A stretch of DNA of 64,000 nt from Companilactobacillus nuruki (GCF_002872255.1 NZ_NIPR01000064.1:1-64000), one strand, 5' to 3'. Positions 36,271 through 49,224 are shown, counted from the stretch's first letter. Numbers and translations: made by a program. Notes: a model not told the origin generated them from the sequence alone.

Positions 36271-37473
36271 TTATCTTTGATCAAAAGTTCCATTTTCAAA
36301 CATATAACTCTTATGATGGAATCGCATCGACATTACTAAACCAATTCCAATCATATTAGCAAGTAATGACGATCCACCTTGAGAAATAAACGGTAGAGGG
36401 ATACCAGTTAACGGTAATAGACCAACGCTCATACCAATATTTTCAAAAACATGGAATAAAATCATCATAATAACACCGGTTGATACATATGCATAAAATT
36501 CATTTTTAGTATCAAAGGTTACTTGAATCATTTGATAAATCAACAAGAAATACAACAAGATTAAAACGCATGATCCAATAAATCCAAAGTTTTCACCAAT
36601 AACGGAAAAAATCATATCAGATTCACGAACCGGAACATATACGTTAGACACATTGAATCCCTTACCAAACAATTGACCTGAACCTATGGCTTTCATATTC
36701 TGCCATATTTGATAACCATTCTCCGATGTATCGGCTGACGGGTCACGCCAGCTATCAATACGAGCAAACTGATACGATCTAAATCCAAAACGCCCTAAAA
36801 TCTCTCGGCCCCAATCGGTAGTAGCAAACAATAAAGCTGTTCCACCAATAACAGCAACAATTAAAAATCCAATTAATAATATTCGCCAATCGATCCCAGA
36901 AACTAAAATCATTCCTCCAAGAATCGCGATAAAAACCAAAATAGTACCGAAATCATTTTGTAACTTCATGAGAATCACAATTGGTAAAGTACATAATATT
37001 AATTTTCCAATCAACATAAAGTCAGTCTTAATTGTATGTACTTGAAATTGACTATTATGATTCGTAATAATTTTCCCCAGCATTAATATAAAGGCTGGCT
37101 TCATAACCTCAGATGGCTGAAAAGTAAACGAACCTATAGCAAACCAATTTTTAGCACCAGTACTAGCAGCGTAACTTCTACTGTAAAAAATTAGAACTAA
37201 AAACAGAAGTACTAATCCAGCATAATAAGCATAATTAGCCACTTGCCATAACTGTTCAGCATCAAATTGCATAATTACGGCTACTATAATGGCTCCCAAA
37301 GCATACCAAGCCACCTGTGATACTACATTTTTTAATGGATTTTGTGAGTCCTGAATCGTCGCAACATAAATTGACATTAAGCCAATTATTGCTAGCATCA
37401 TTACAGAAAAAATGATACCGTAATCAATTCGTGAATCCACATCATTCTTTTTTCTATTTTCTCTTATTTGCAT
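36271..37473 (-). CDS. rodA: SEDS-family peptidoglycan glycosyltransferase RodA
   Basis: A 400-aa polytopic protein with about ten membrane helices and SEDS motifs, including the extracellular loop FGFRSYQFARIDSWRDPS and the final GIPLPFISQGGSSLLANM. SEDS proteins polymerise glycan from lipid II with a partner class B PBP. I favour RodA over FtsW because it is grouped with mbl, yidD and murA and lacks the dcw context, but sequence alone does not separate them firmly here. Confidence 0.9.
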   Translation of the reverse strand: MQIRENRKKNDVDSRIDYGIIFSVMMLAIIGLMSIYVATIQDSQNPLKNVVSQVAWYALGAIIVAVIMQFDAEQLWQVANYAYYAGLVLLFLVLIFYSRSYAASTGAKNWFAIGSFTFQPSEVMKPAFILMLGKIITNHNSQFQVHTIKTDFMLIGKLILCTLPIVILMKLQNDFGTILVFIAILGGMILVSGIDWRILLIGFLIVAVIGGTALLFATTDWGREILGRFGFRSYQFARIDSWRDPSADTSENGYQIWQNMKAIGSGQLFGKGFNVSNVYVPVRESDMIFSVIGENFGFIGSCVLILLYFLLIYQMIQVTFDTKNEFYAYVSTGVIMMILFHVFENIGMSVGLLPLTGIPLPFISQGGSSLLANMIGIGLVMSMRFHHKSYMFENGTFDQR

Positions 37474-37484
37474 GTTTACACCTG

Positions 37485-37706
37485 CTAATGATTATGTAGA
37501 TTATATTGCATTAGCAACTCATTGATTGCATCGTCCAATTTTACTGATTTGAATGGTGTTTCATTACTTTCAACAAATGAAAGATATCGTTCGCTATCCT
37601 TTTTGATAGTACCAATATACTTTTTGCCATCCCAAAGCTCGTATGTTTCAGGATCACTACTAATATCTTTCAAGCTAATTTCAACTGATTTTTTTCTACT
37701 AGACAT
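37485..37706 (-). CDS. DUF2969 family small protein
   Basis: A 73-aa soluble protein, charged, beginning MSSRKKSVEISLKDI and ending in a helix with LLMQYNLHNH. Size, the IGTIKK-type middle strand, the terminal NLH motif and a position next to rodA agree with the lactobacillus DUF2969 family. Function unknown; the context suggests a link with cell envelope growth. Confidence 0.65.
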   Translation of the reverse strand: MSSRKKSVEISLKDISSDPETYELWDGKKYIGTIKKDSERYLSFVESNETPFKSVKLDDAINELLMQYNLHNH

Positions 37707-37716
37707 TAAATCTTTC

Positions 37717-38010
37717 CTATTCTTTATTATGAAATTTATTTGCTATAATTTCATCTTCGTATTTTTCTGGATGAGGATTTCTAAATATAGTGAAATTATC
37801 TGGCACAGGGTCAACTCCACCACGAACAAAGGGATTACAGCGTAATATTCTTGCAATTCCCATAATTGTACCTAAAATTCCTCCATGCTTTTTAACAGCA
37901 TCGATAAAATAAGTCGAACATGTTGGATAATAACGACAACTCGGTGGTAAAACAGGAGATATGAATTTTTGATAGCCTCTAACGATTCCGATTAATATTT
38001 TTTTCAGCAT
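37717..38010 (-). CDS. yidD: Membrane protein insertion efficiency factor YidD
   Basis: A 97-aa protein with the diagnostic signature [17 protein letters not shown], then AVKKHG and [14 protein letters not shown]. It is a small, peripherally membrane-bound protein thought to assist YidC-dependent insertion. It lies 4 nt after epuA and 10 nt before the DUF2969 gene in the mbl operon. Confidence 0.95.
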   Translation of the reverse strand: MLKKILIGIVRGYQKFISPVLPPSCRYYPTCSTYFIDAVKKHGGILGTIMGIARILRCNPFVRGGVDPVPDNFTIFRNPHPEKYEDEIIANKFHNKE

Positions 38011-38014
38011 CGAA

Positions 38015-38197
38015 CTACCTTAGAAAATCAAACATATGCATCCAAGTTCCCGGCCATAGAACGGCTAATGGATTAGAGCCACCTAAAGCCGAACCAACTA
38101 ACATTCCAACCACTAAGAAAATTAGCATCAATAATAATATCCAACCAATCTTTTTAAAAATATCTCGACGATATTCTTTACCAAAATCTCTTTTCAT
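38015..38197 (-). CDS. EpuA-like small membrane protein
   Basis: A 60-aa protein: basic N terminus ([16 protein letters not shown]), one membrane helix (about 17-38), and an extracellular tail [19 protein letters not shown]. The tail pattern G-GNP-x-V-xxPxTWxHxFxF is that of the EpuA family. Databases often call it 'RNA polymerase beta subunit', which looks like an annotation error for such a membrane peptide. It lies between mbl and yidD. Confidence 0.75.
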   Translation of the reverse strand: MKRDFGKEYRRDIFKKIGWILLLMLIFLVVGMLVGSALGGSNPLAVLWPGTWMHMFDFLR

Positions 38198-38205
38198 TTT
38201 TCATC

Positions 38206-39195
38206 CTAGTATTTCTTATGTTTTTCGATATGATCTAACAACACACCTGTACCCAATGCTACTGAATCTAGTGGACTATCCGTCAAAAGAACGGGCACTT
38301 GCAATTTCTCAGATAATAATTTATCAAGATTCTTCAATAGTGCTCCACCACCTGTGAGCATGATACCACGATCGATAATGTCTCCTGATAGTTCTGGAGG
38401 CGTTTGCTCTAAAACGTTTTTAGCAGCACTGACAATTTGATCTACACCATCTGCTAACGCTTCTTGAATCTCAACTTCATTAGTTGTAATTTCTTTTGGC
38501 AAACCTGACACAATATCAATACCACTGGCAGAGAAAGTTTTACTTTCATCGGCATCCATAACACAGCCGATTTCTATCTTAATCTGTTCAGCAGTTCTTT
38601 CACCAATTATCAAATTATGATGTTGTTTGATATATGCTTGAATGGCACCTGTCATCTTATCACCAGCAAAACGTAATGATTGACTAGTTACAATGTCACC
38701 CATTGAAATAACTGCAATATCACTTGTACCACCACCGATATCAATAACCATATTACCTTGTGGCTTAAAAATATCCAAACCAGCACCAACAGCAGCCACT
38801 TTAGGTTCTAACTGTAAATAAACCTTTCCGCCACCAGCTTGTTCAGCTGCTTCAATAATAGATTTTTGTTCAACTGGTGTAACGTTTGTTGGAGCACAAA
38901 TCATTATTGTAGGCTTTGAAAAACGACTCCCAACATTTAATTTTTCGATAAAATATTGAAGCATTTTTTCAGTAATATCAAAGTCAGCGATAACACCATC
39001 CTTTAAGGGACGGATAGCCTTAATGTTAGCTGGAGTTCTACCAACCATCATATAGGCATCCTTACCAACTGCTACGACATCGTTATTATTTGTATTAATT
39101 GCTACAACGGAAGGTTCATTCAAAACAATTCCATCGCCTTTTACATCAATAAGTACATTTGCTGTACCCAAATCAATTCCTAGATATTTTGACAT
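38206..39195 (-). CDS. mbl: MreB paralogue Mbl
   Basis: A 329-aa bacterial actin. Nucleotide motifs are [15 protein letters not shown] at the start, MVIDIGGGTSDIA in the middle and MLTGGGALL near residue 280. I start it at ATG 39193-39195 (MSKYLG), with GGAGG 7 nt upstream; a longer frame reaches back into the promoter. It is distinct from MreB at 20.7 kb and heads an operon with epuA, yidD, DUF2969 and rodA, so a role in cylindrical wall growth is likely. Mbl versus MreBH cannot be decided by eye. Confidence 0.92.
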   Translation of the reverse strand: MSKYLGIDLGTANVLIDVKGDGIVLNEPSVVAINTNNNDVVAVGKDAYMMVGRTPANIKAIRPLKDGVIADFDITEKMLQYFIEKLNVGSRFSKPTIMICAPTNVTPVEQKSIIEAAEQAGGGKVYLQLEPKVAAVGAGLDIFKPQGNMVIDIGGGTSDIAVISMGDIVTSQSLRFAGDKMTGAIQAYIKQHHNLIIGERTAEQIKIEIGCVMDADESKTFSASGIDIVSGLPKEITTNEVEIQEALADGVDQIVSAAKNVLEQTPPELSGDIIDRGIMLTGGGALLKNLDKLLSEKLQVPVLLTDSPLDSVALGTGVLLDHIEKHKKY

Positions 39196-39224
39196 ACTAT
39201 ATCCTCCAAAATCTAAACACAAAA

Positions 39225-39253
39225 AGTATATCATAATCAGCCTAATCATTAAA
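39225..39253 (-). promoter_or_regulatory. mbl operon promoter
   Basis: Minus strand: TATACT (39225-39230) with the extension TGA, and TTTAAT (39248-39253) 17 bp upstream. A perfect TTGACA lies at 39255-39260 but 24 bp from TATACT; used with ATTATG it would be 17 bp away. Either way initiation falls in this gap. Confidence 0.5.
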
Positions 39254-39261
39254 TTGTCAAT

Positions 39262-39292
39262 AAAAAAAAGAAAGTGATAAATCCACTTTCTT
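39262..39292 (-). terminator. murA terminator
   Basis: Minus strand AAGAAAGTG (39284-39292) pairs with CACTTTCTT (39268-39276) and is followed by eight U. It separates murA from the mbl operon. Confidence 0.9.
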
Positions 39293-39301
39293 AAGACAAT
39301 T

Positions 39302-40624
39302 CTAAGCCAATTTGGTAATACTTGGTATTGTATTAAAGACTAAACTTTCTCTACCAGTTTCATCAATTGAAACTCGTCTAATTTTAGCACCTAAATCTCT
39401 TAGTTTTTCAGTGAAATGATAATATCCTCGATCCAAATATTGAAGGTTGGAAACTCTTGTTTCACCTTCAGCAACTAACCCTGCTAATACAAGTGCTGCA
39501 GCAGCACGCAAATCAGTAGCAGAAACGTTAGCACCACTTAGTTGGGCAGGACCGAACATAATTACAGAATTACCTTCGATCTTATAATCAGCTTGCATCT
39601 TTCCAAATTCAGGAAAATGCATAAATCTATTTTCAAAAACAGTTTCTGTCATAACAGTTGTTCCCACACTCAATAATTGAGCTAAAGTCATCTGAGCCTG
39701 CATATCAGTTGGGAAACCAGGATGTGGCAATGTTTTTACATCAACAGGCTTTAATTGATTAGTACCAATAATACGTATTCCTTCATCATTTTCTTTAACA
39801 GAAACACCCATCTCCATTAATTTAGAAATCAAAGGACGGTTATGAGCTGCTACGGCATCCTTAATGAAAATATCACCATTAGTTACAGCAGCCGCAACCA
39901 TAAAAGTTCCAGCTTCTATACGATCTTGCATAATTGAATGCTCACAACCGTGTAAACTAGAAACACCAGTAATGCGGACCGTATTAGTTCCAGCGCCAGT
40001 GACATTAGCACCCATTTTGCTCAATATATTAGCTAAATCAACAATTTCAGGTTCTCTAGCCGCATTATCAATGATTGTTTCTCCATTGGCTAAAGTGGCA
40101 GCCATCATAATATTTTGTGTGGCACCAACACTTGGGAAATCTAAATAAATATTAGCTCCATGCAAACCATCAGTTGTGGCATCAATATAACCACCATTTT
40201 GACTAAATTTTGCACCCATGGCTTCAAGACCTTTGATATGTAAATCAATTGGTCTTGAACCAATAGCACAACCACCAGGCATAGCAACGTGTGCTTCTTT
40301 ATTTCTAGCCAATAGCGGACCTAAAACAACGATTGAGGCACGCATTTTATCTACTAGATCTTCAGGAGCAGTAGTACCTGTTCCTTTGCTAGTATCAACT
40401 GTTAATACTTCATCAACTTCATCATATGAAACATCAGCTTTTAAGGCCTTCAAAACTTTGGACATTGTAATTACATCCGATAACGGAGGAATATTAGTTA
40501 ACAAGGTCTTACCCTTAGATGCTAAAATAGTCGCCGCTAATATTGGTAAGGCGGCATTCTTAGCACCCTCAATTCTGACAGTTCCCTTTAATTGCGTAGG
40601 TCCATTTACGATTATTTGTTGCAC
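39302..40624 (-). CDS. murA: UDP-N-acetylglucosamine 1-carboxyvinyltransferase
   Basis: A 440-aa EPSP-synthase-fold enzyme for the first committed step of peptidoglycan synthesis. The N-terminal [13 protein letters not shown] holds the conserved Lys-Asn. The loop [14 protein letters not shown] contains the catalytic cysteine targeted by fosfomycin. The start is GTG 40622-40624, with GGAGGAG 6 nt upstream; an upstream in-frame TTG overlaps that site. Gram-positives often have two paralogues; the place next to the ATP synthase operon is that of MurA1. Confidence 0.97.
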   Translation of the reverse strand: MQQIIVNGPTQLKGTVRIEGAKNAALPILAATILASKGKTLLTNIPPLSDVITMSKVLKALKADVSYDEVDEVLTVDTSKGTGTTAPEDLVDKMRASIVVLGPLLARNKEAHVAMPGGCAIGSRPIDLHIKGLEAMGAKFSQNGGYIDATTDGLHGANIYLDFPSVGATQNIMMAATLANGETIIDNAAREPEIVDLANILSKMGANVTGAGTNTVRITGVSSLHGCEHSIMQDRIEAGTFMVAAAVTNGDIFIKDAVAAHNRPLISKLMEMGVSVKENDEGIRIIGTNQLKPVDVKTLPHPGFPTDMQAQMTLAQLLSVGTTVMTETVFENRFMHFPEFGKMQADYKIEGNSVIMFGPAQLSGANVSATDLRAAAALVLAGLVAEGETRVSNLQYLDRGYYHFTEKLRDLGAKIRRVSIDETGRESLVFNTIPSITKLA

Positions 40625-40649
40625 AATATTCTCCTCCAAAAATCTGGAA

Positions 40650-40883
40650 TCATTTAAAAAGCAAGGCTATATTTTGAGATAGACTAAAAATACTCATAAA
40701 AAAAGAGCTTACTGTATAACCAAGAGCGATTGCAATAAACGCTACAAGTAATTGTAACATTTTAGGATTGGTTTTGTTATATATCTTTTTCCAATCTACA
40801 ACTTGTAAAGCATTAAAACTAATCCAAATAAATATAACATGACTTATAAGCGTTATTATGGCATTTATCCCTATGTTTGTCAT
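40650..40883 (-). CDS. DUF1146 family membrane protein (YwzB-like)
   Basis: A 77-aa protein with two membrane helices (about 6-26 and 45-68), separated by [19 protein letters not shown]. The motif W-K and the place between atpC and murA match YwzB/DUF1146 of Firmicutes. I start it at ATG 40881-40883 with GTGAGG 8 nt upstream. Function unknown. Confidence 0.85.
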   Translation of the reverse strand: MTNIGINAIITLISHVIFIWISFNALQVVDWKKIYNKTNPKMLQLLVAFIAIALGYTVSSFFMSIFSLSQNIALLFK

Positions 40884-40969
40884 TTTATAAACCTCACTTT
40901 TTTTAATAATAACATTTTTTTCTTCACATGTAGTCATTGCAACAAATACTTTAGATTAATTTAAGACAC

Positions 40970-41000
40970 AAAAAAAGACTGAGTTTTTTTTCTCAGTCTT
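40970..41000 (-). terminator. ATP synthase operon terminator
   Basis: Minus strand AAGACTGAG (40992-41000) pairs with CTCAGTCTT (40975-40983) across an A-rich loop, followed by U. It ends the atp transcript shortly after atpC. Confidence 0.9.
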
Positions 41001-41005
41001 CTTAA

Positions 41006-41437
41006 TTAACTATTTCTGTGTCCACTTACGTTAATTCTGTTAACAGCTTTACGCAAGGATACTTGAGCACGAGCCAATTCATCAATGTTGTGCTTTTCTT
41101 CAGCAACTTTGATTGTTTTCTCAGCTCTTTGCTTAGCATACTCGGCACGTCTTAAATCAATGTCTCTAGCTCTTTCGGCACTATTGGCGACGATTGAGAC
41201 TAGATCATTGCTAAACTCCAAGAACCCGCCATTTACAGCAATTGAGTCTTCATGATGAGGCTTGTCCACACGACGGACACGGACTTCATCAATAACTAAA
41301 GGAGCAATAATTGGAGCATGATGAGCCATGACACCAATTTCACCATCAATAGTACTCAAAACAACGAGTTTTGCATGATGATCATAAACAACACCATCGG
41401 GAGTAACAATATTGACCGTCATTATGTTTTCAGCCAT
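41006..41437 (-). CDS. atpC: ATP synthase F1 epsilon subunit
   Basis: A 143-aa subunit of the central stalk: N-terminal beta sandwich (VNIVTPDGVVYDHHAKLVV, then GEIGVMAHHAPIIAPL) and a C-terminal helical hairpin that can inhibit ATP hydrolysis. Last gene of the operon, 17 nt after atpD. A strong terminator follows. Confidence 0.97.
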   Translation of the reverse strand: MAENIMTVNIVTPDGVVYDHHAKLVVLSTIDGEIGVMAHHAPIIAPLVIDEVRVRRVDKPHHEDSIAVNGGFLEFSNDLVSIVANSAERARDIDLRRAEYAKQRAEKTIKVAEEKHNIDELARAQVSLRKAVNRINVSGHRNS

Positions 41438-41454
41438 ATTATCTCCTCCTATCG

Positions 41455-42912
<1,458 letters not shown>

Positions 42913-42917
42913 CTAAA

Positions 42918-43835
42918 CTATTCAAGTGCAGCAGCACCACCGATAATTTCAGTGATCTCTGTAGTAATTTGAGATTGACGGGCACGGTTATAATGCAATG
43001 ATAATTCAGAAATCAAATCATCAGCATTATCAGTCGCACTCTTCATAGCAGTAACAGAAGCAGCATGCTCTGCTGTCTTTGCATCCATCATTGCTCCTAA
43101 AACCAAACACTCAATATATTGAGGCACAATTGCAGACAAAACTGCTTTAGGATTAGGTTCTGTGATATATTCACTGGCAACTTGTTGTTCTTCAGCGGTA
43201 ACATCATCAGGTTCAGTTAATGGCAATAATTTGTCAGTTGTAAACTTAGAAACCAATGAATTAACGTGATGATTATGGCAAATATCGATTTCATCAAACA
43301 CTTCAGCCTGATACATATTCAAAATTGCTTTCATAATCGGTGTGATATCTTCAACTGTAGGAATATCAGGTAAACCTGTATATTCATAAGATACATCAAA
43401 ACCACGTGCCTTGAAGAATTCCGTTCCAGTAGCTCCAAGTGAAATAATAGTAAATTTACTCTTATCGCCTTTGTATTTCTTTTGGAATAAATCCATCATG
43501 GCCTTTAAGATATTACTATTATATCCACCAACAAGTCCACGGTCACTTGTAATGACAACATAGGCTGTTTTTTGAACTTCACGAACCTTTAAAAGACTAT
43601 TCAAACTCAACGGATCAGTGGAATCATCGGCAATTGATAACTCTTTAAACACATCAGCCGCCGTCAAATGTCTAACAATGTCTTCAACTTTTTTTGCGTA
43701 CAATTGATAAGCAATAGATTTCTTTTCAATACGAGAGAGTTTAGCACCAGAAACCATTTGCATGGCTCTTGTTATTTGACCGGTTTTCTTAGTAGAAGAA
43801 ATTCTTCTTTTAATATCCATAAGGGACTCAGCCAT
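42918..43835 (-). CDS. atpG: ATP synthase F1 gamma subunit
   Basis: A 305-aa rotor subunit with long N- and C-terminal helices (MAESLMDIKRRISSTKKTGQITRAMQMVSGAK; final HYNRARQSQITTEITEIIGGA) and a central Rossmann-like domain (VITSDRGLVGGYN). It transmits rotation between the c-ring and the alpha-beta hexamer. Intact and of usual length. Confidence 0.98.
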   Translation of the reverse strand: MAESLMDIKRRISSTKKTGQITRAMQMVSGAKLSRIEKKSIAYQLYAKKVEDIVRHLTAADVFKELSIADDSTDPLSLNSLLKVREVQKTAYVVITSDRGLVGGYNSNILKAMMDLFQKKYKGDKSKFTIISLGATGTEFFKARGFDVSYEYTGLPDIPTVEDITPIMKAILNMYQAEVFDEIDICHNHHVNSLVSKFTTDKLLPLTEPDDVTAEEQQVASEYITEPNPKAVLSAIVPQYIECLVLGAMMDAKTAEHAASVTAMKSATDNADDLISELSLHYNRARQSQITTEITEIIGGAAALE

Positions 43836-43852
43836 AATTTAAACCTCCTGTA

Positions 43853-45406
<1,554 letters not shown>

Positions 45407-45955
45407 TTAATTATTAACCAATAGTGTCTTCTTAATATCGTTAAATCTCTTCACGACACTACCATCAACGACTTGATCGCCTACACGAATTATAACGCCG
45501 CCAATGATTTTTGAATCAACTATTTTCGTTAAATTTACTTTATTTACTGAAAATCTATCTTTAATTACGGATTCAAGGTTCTTTGATTGAGCTTCGTCCA
45601 AATCAATAGTAGTAGTAACTGTTGCTTCAACGATACCGTTTACTTCATCATACTTTTCGATAAAAGCATCGGCAATTTCCACAATACAATCCATACGATT
45701 ATTGTCAAAAACTAAACCTAAAAAGTCTTGCATTAATTCGCCAAATTGACTCTTTAATGTATCCAAAATTGTAAGTTTTTCAGTGCGAGAAATAGAACGT
45801 CCTGCCAAAGCAAAGCTCAGACTAGGATTCTTTTCATAGACAGTTTTCAAAGATTTTAAATCTTCAAGCATTTCTTCTATGGAATTTTGTTCTTCAGCTA
45901 CTTCATAAAGTGCCTTACTATAACGCTTTCCCACTTGATTTTTACTTAGTTTCAT
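45407..45955 (-). CDS. atpH: ATP synthase F1 delta subunit
   Basis: A 182-aa peripheral-stalk subunit: N-terminal helical bundle (KRYSKALYEVAEEQ) and the C-terminal motif DSKIIGGVIIRVGDQVVDGSV, both characteristic. It joins the b-subunit dimer to the top of alpha. Its start overlaps the end of atpF by 14 nt. Confidence 0.97.
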   Translation of the reverse strand: MKLSKNQVGKRYSKALYEVAEEQNSIEEMLEDLKSLKTVYEKNPSLSFALAGRSISRTEKLTILDTLKSQFGELMQDFLGLVFDNNRMDCIVEIADAFIEKYDEVNGIVEATVTTTIDLDEAQSKNLESVIKDRFSVNKVNLTKIVDSKIIGGVIIRVGDQVVDGSVVKRFNDIKKTLLVNN

Positions 45956-46460
45956 TTACCGTCAACTCCTTAATATAAGAGTCGATTAGTGACTTTTGAT
46001 CGTCTGCATTAAGCTCTTTAGAAATAACTTTTGAAGCAATTTCCAAAGATAAATTTGCTATGTCATTTTGAGCGCCTGCCATAGCATCTTCTCTAGCTTT
46101 AGCTGCATCAGATTTTGCTCTTTGTCTTAATTCTTCAGCTTCGCTATGAGCTGCGGATACGATGGACTTCTCTTGAGTCTCACCGCTTTCCTTAGCTTTA
46201 TTAACAATTTCCACTGCTTCAGCACGTGAATTTTTAAGAGCATCTTCACGTTCTTTTGCCAACTTTTCAGCACGTGAGCGTTCCTGATCCGCATAATCAA
46301 GATCACCAGTAATCTTTTCAGATCTAGCATCCATCATCTTTGTAACAGGACCCCAAGCAAAATGCTTAACTAACAGTGCTAAAACGATGAAAGAAATAAG
46401 AATGAAAAGCATGTCACCCAAAGCTACTTGATTAGCTCCGAGAACTAATAAACCTGCCAA
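45942..46460 (-). CDS. atpF: ATP synthase Fo b subunit
   Basis: A 172-aa stalk protein with one N-terminal membrane helix (about 10-30) and a long, charged Ala/Glu/Lys-rich helix that dimerises. The motif LVKHFAWGPVTKMMDARSEKI is typical. It is followed by atpH with overlapping frames. Confidence 0.97.
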   Translation of the reverse strand: MAGLLVLGANQVALGDMLFILISFIVLALLVKHFAWGPVTKMMDARSEKITGDLDYADQERSRAEKLAKEREDALKNSRAEAVEIVNKAKESGETQEKSIVSAAHSEAEELRQRAKSDAAKAREDAMAGAQNDIANLSLEIASKVISKELNADDQKSLIDSYIKELTVNETK

Positions 46461-46536
46461 TATTCTTCACTCCTTCCCTTCTAATAAGTACATAACATAA
46501 AAAGGCGACTATATTATAGCGCCATAGTTGTATGTA

Positions 46537-46752
<216 letters not shown>

Positions 46753-46772
46753 TTAAAATCCTCCAATAAATG

Positions 46773-47483
46773 TTATTCTTGTTCCATTTTACGTGAAATA
46801 TAAACCATTGATAAGGTGGTAAATACGTACGCTTGGATGGCTCCAATAAATACAGAAAAGCCTTGCCATACCATAGCTAATGGCATGGCTGCAACAAATG
46901 TCACAGCGCCAAGACTCTTTGCAACAGTTCCAATAAGTGCAAGAAGTACTTCGCCGGCAAAAATATTACCGTAAAGACGTAGTGATAATGTTAGGAAATT
47001 AGTAAATTCTTCCAGAAGGTTAATTGGTAGTAAAAACTTGACCGGTCTCGCATAATTGGCTAAGTAACCACCGAATCCAAACTTCTTCACAGCATAGTAG
47101 TGTGATATTAACAATGAAACCGTCGCAAGTCCCATTGTAATTAAAGGATTAGATGTTGGTGACTTAACATATGTAAAACCGCCAACCTTTAATTGAAAGA
47201 ACAATCCTAATTGGTTAGAAACAAAGATAAATAGGAATAGTACAAACGCATAAAGATTGAATTGTTTACCCGAACCGTCTGGTATTGCCGATTTTACAAT
47301 TCCATTTGTAAAATCAATCATCCATTCAAGTACATTCTGTGCTTTACCTGGTCTCATGGTGACTTTACGAGATAATGCAAACACCAAAATGAAAACAAGG
47401 ACAGCAGAGACAAGAACTGACAAGTCATTTGCAACATTGAATCTTAAGCCTAAAAATTCAACAAACTTATACTTATCATCCAA
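46773..47483 (-). CDS. atpB: ATP synthase Fo a subunit
   Basis: A 236-aa membrane subunit with five or six helices. The conserved helix LSLRLYGNIFAGEVLLALI contains the essential arginine; FVFIGAIQAYVFTTLSMVYI-type helix 5 follows. First gene of the operon. No atpI precedes it; a promoter and the upp gene are directly upstream. Confidence 0.98.
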   Translation of the reverse strand: MDDKYKFVEFLGLRFNVANDLSVLVSAVLVFILVFALSRKVTMRPGKAQNVLEWMIDFTNGIVKSAIPDGSGKQFNLYAFVLFLFIFVSNQLGLFFQLKVGGFTYVKSPTSNPLITMGLATVSLLISHYYAVKKFGFGGYLANYARPVKFLLPINLLEEFTNFLTLSLRLYGNIFAGEVLLALIGTVAKSLGAVTFVAAMPLAMVWQGFSVFIGAIQAYVFTTLSMVYISRKMEQE

Positions 47484-47530
47484 TAATAACCCTCCTTTCT
47501 TCGCTTATTGAAAACAATTGATACCTCAAA

Positions 47531-47558
47531 ATAATAACACTAAATTTTATATATTCAA
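47531..47558 (-). promoter_or_regulatory. ATP synthase operon promoter
   Basis: Minus strand: TTGAAT (47553-47558), 16-bp spacer, TATTAT (47531-47536), followed about 40 nt later by the AAAGGAGGG ribosome-binding site of atpB. There is no terminator between upp and this point, so read-through from upp is also possible. Confidence 0.6.
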
Positions 47559-47570
47559 ACAATGAAATAG

Positions 47571-48200
47571 TTATTTTGTCCCAAATAATCTGTCCCCTGC
47601 ATCGCCTAATCCTGGGAAGATATATCCATCGTCTGTAATCTTTTCATCAAGTGAAGCAGCATAGATATCAACATCTGGATGTGCTTCCTGAACAGCCTTG
47701 ACACCTTCTGGAGCAGCTACCAAAACAACTAAACGCATATGTTTAGCACCACGCTTTTTAAGTGCTTCAATAGCCATGTTAGCTGAACCACCAGTTGCGA
47801 GCATTGGATCAACAATAAACAATTCACGTTGATCAATATCACTAGGGAGCTTTACAAAGTATTCGTGTGGCTTCAAAGTCTTTTCATCACGATACATACC
47901 AATATGTCCTACTTTAGCTGCAGGAATCAACTCCAAAACACCATCGACCATACCAAGACCAGCACGTAAGATAGGAATAACAGCCAATTTCTTACCGGCA
48001 AGAACCTTTTGAGTTGATTTACCCATTGGTGTTTCAACTACAACATCCTTCAATGGTAAATCACGAGTAATTTCGTAAACCATCAGTTCACCAATTTCAT
48101 TGGCCACCTCACGGAATACCTTTGTTCCTGTGTGCTTGTTACGGATAATTGTAAGTTTATGTTGAATCAATGGGTGATTTAATACTGTAAATTTAGACAT
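47571..48200 (-). CDS. upp: Uracil phosphoribosyltransferase
   Basis: A 209-aa PRTase converting uracil and PRPP to UMP for pyrimidine salvage. The PRPP loop is [17 protein letters not shown] and the uracil-binding C terminus is [19 protein letters not shown], both diagnostic. GGAG precedes ATG. It sits directly upstream of the atp operon, a placement common in Firmicutes. Confidence 0.98.
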   Translation of the reverse strand: MSKFTVLNHPLIQHKLTIIRNKHTGTKVFREVANEIGELMVYEITRDLPLKDVVVETPMGKSTQKVLAGKKLAVIPILRAGLGMVDGVLELIPAAKVGHIGMYRDEKTLKPHEYFVKLPSDIDQRELFIVDPMLATGGSANMAIEALKKRGAKHMRLVVLVAAPEGVKAVQEAHPDVDIYAASLDEKITDDGYIFPGLGDAGDRLFGTK

Positions 48201-48211
48201 TTTTAGTCTCC

Positions 48212-49222
48212 TTAGTTTTTATAATGTGCATTGCCGGCTGATTTATTCAAACGATTACTATAAGCTGCCCCATGCCCCTCATCAGAGAAACCTTGAGCCA
48301 GAATGTACTTTACATGATCATTATCTAGTTGACGAAGACCTGCAAATAATTCACGAGATGCACTGAGAACATCCTTTCCCAGAGAGAAAGTTTCGATATC
48401 AGTTGGCACGTTTTGCAAAACTTCATCTGTTGCCATAATACCCATTGGTACATCTTTAGCAGCATATTCACTAATAGCTCTTCCAAAGTCATTAACATCA
48501 TCAACAATAATAACCTGTGCACTTGGTGCATAATGCTTATACTTCATTCCCGGTGCCTTTGGAACCTCTGTTGCTGTAACTTTATGATGATCAGAATTAA
48601 CGTTATCAATTACTTTTAATAAGTCCTCCGAATCAATCATCCCTGGTCTCAATATTGTTGGTATATCTACTGACAAATCAATTACAGTAGACTCTACGCC
48701 CAATTTAGTTGGACCATCATCCAAAATGGCAGAAATTTTGCCATGTAGATCATGATAAACGTGCTTGGCTAATGTTGGACTAGGTTTTCCACTAGTATTG
48801 GCTGAAGGCCCTACAATAGGTTTTCCAAAAATTTTAATGAGATTTAAGGTAACCTCATTATTTGGCATCCGAAAAGCAGCAGTTGTAAGTCCCCCCGTAA
48901 CTGCCTTAGAAAGTTTACCAGGTTGAATAGGCATAATGATCGTCAATGGACCTGGCCAAAATTCATCCATTAACTTAGTTGCCAATGTTTTATAGTCATT
49001 ATCGGCATATTCCCAAACCATATCTGGTCCTGAAACATGTACAATCAATGGATTATCACTGGGACGTCCCTTAGCAGCATAGACATCCTTAACTACATCA
49101 GGTCTAGTAGCATCAGCCCCTAGACCATAAACGGTCTCTGTTGGAAAAGCAACAAGTTTTCCTTGAGCCAAATAATTCGCAGCTGCTTGAATCTGTGTAT
49201 TTGTGAGTATCTCAGTTTCCAA
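48212..49222 (-). CDS. ywlC: L-threonylcarbamoyladenylate synthase (Sua5/YwlC type)
   Basis: A 336-aa enzyme making threonylcarbamoyl-AMP for t6A37 of ANN-decoding tRNAs. The N-terminal YrdC domain (about 10-200) includes [27 protein letters not shown] and [13 protein letters not shown]. The C-terminal Sua5 domain (about 235-330) makes it the long form rather than TsaC. The start is TTG 49220-49222 with AAGGAGATG upstream. It follows prmC by 2 nt. Confidence 0.96.
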   Translation of the reverse strand: METEILTNTQIQAAANYLAQGKLVAFPTETVYGLGADATRPDVVKDVYAAKGRPSDNPLIVHVSGPDMVWEYADNDYKTLATKLMDEFWPGPLTIIMPIQPGKLSKAVTGGLTTAAFRMPNNEVTLNLIKIFGKPIVGPSANTSGKPSPTLAKHVYHDLHGKISAILDDGPTKLGVESTVIDLSVDIPTILRPGMIDSEDLLKVIDNVNSDHHKVTATEVPKAPGMKYKHYAPSAQVIIVDDVNDFGRAISEYAAKDVPMGIMATDEVLQNVPTDIETFSLGKDVLSASRELFAGLRQLDNDHVKYILAQGFSDEGHGAAYSNRLNKSAGNAHYKN

Positions 49223-49224
49223 TA

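Noticed and set aside
38015-38197. Naming the 60-aa gene as an RNA polymerase beta subunit
   Set aside because: It is a single-helix membrane protein with no RNA polymerase motif; the label used for the EpuA family appears to be historical.
39864-40682. Long plus-strand frames (94 and 154 codons) opposite murA
   Set aside because: They mirror the codon pattern of murA, have no ribosome-binding sites and show no recognisable domains.
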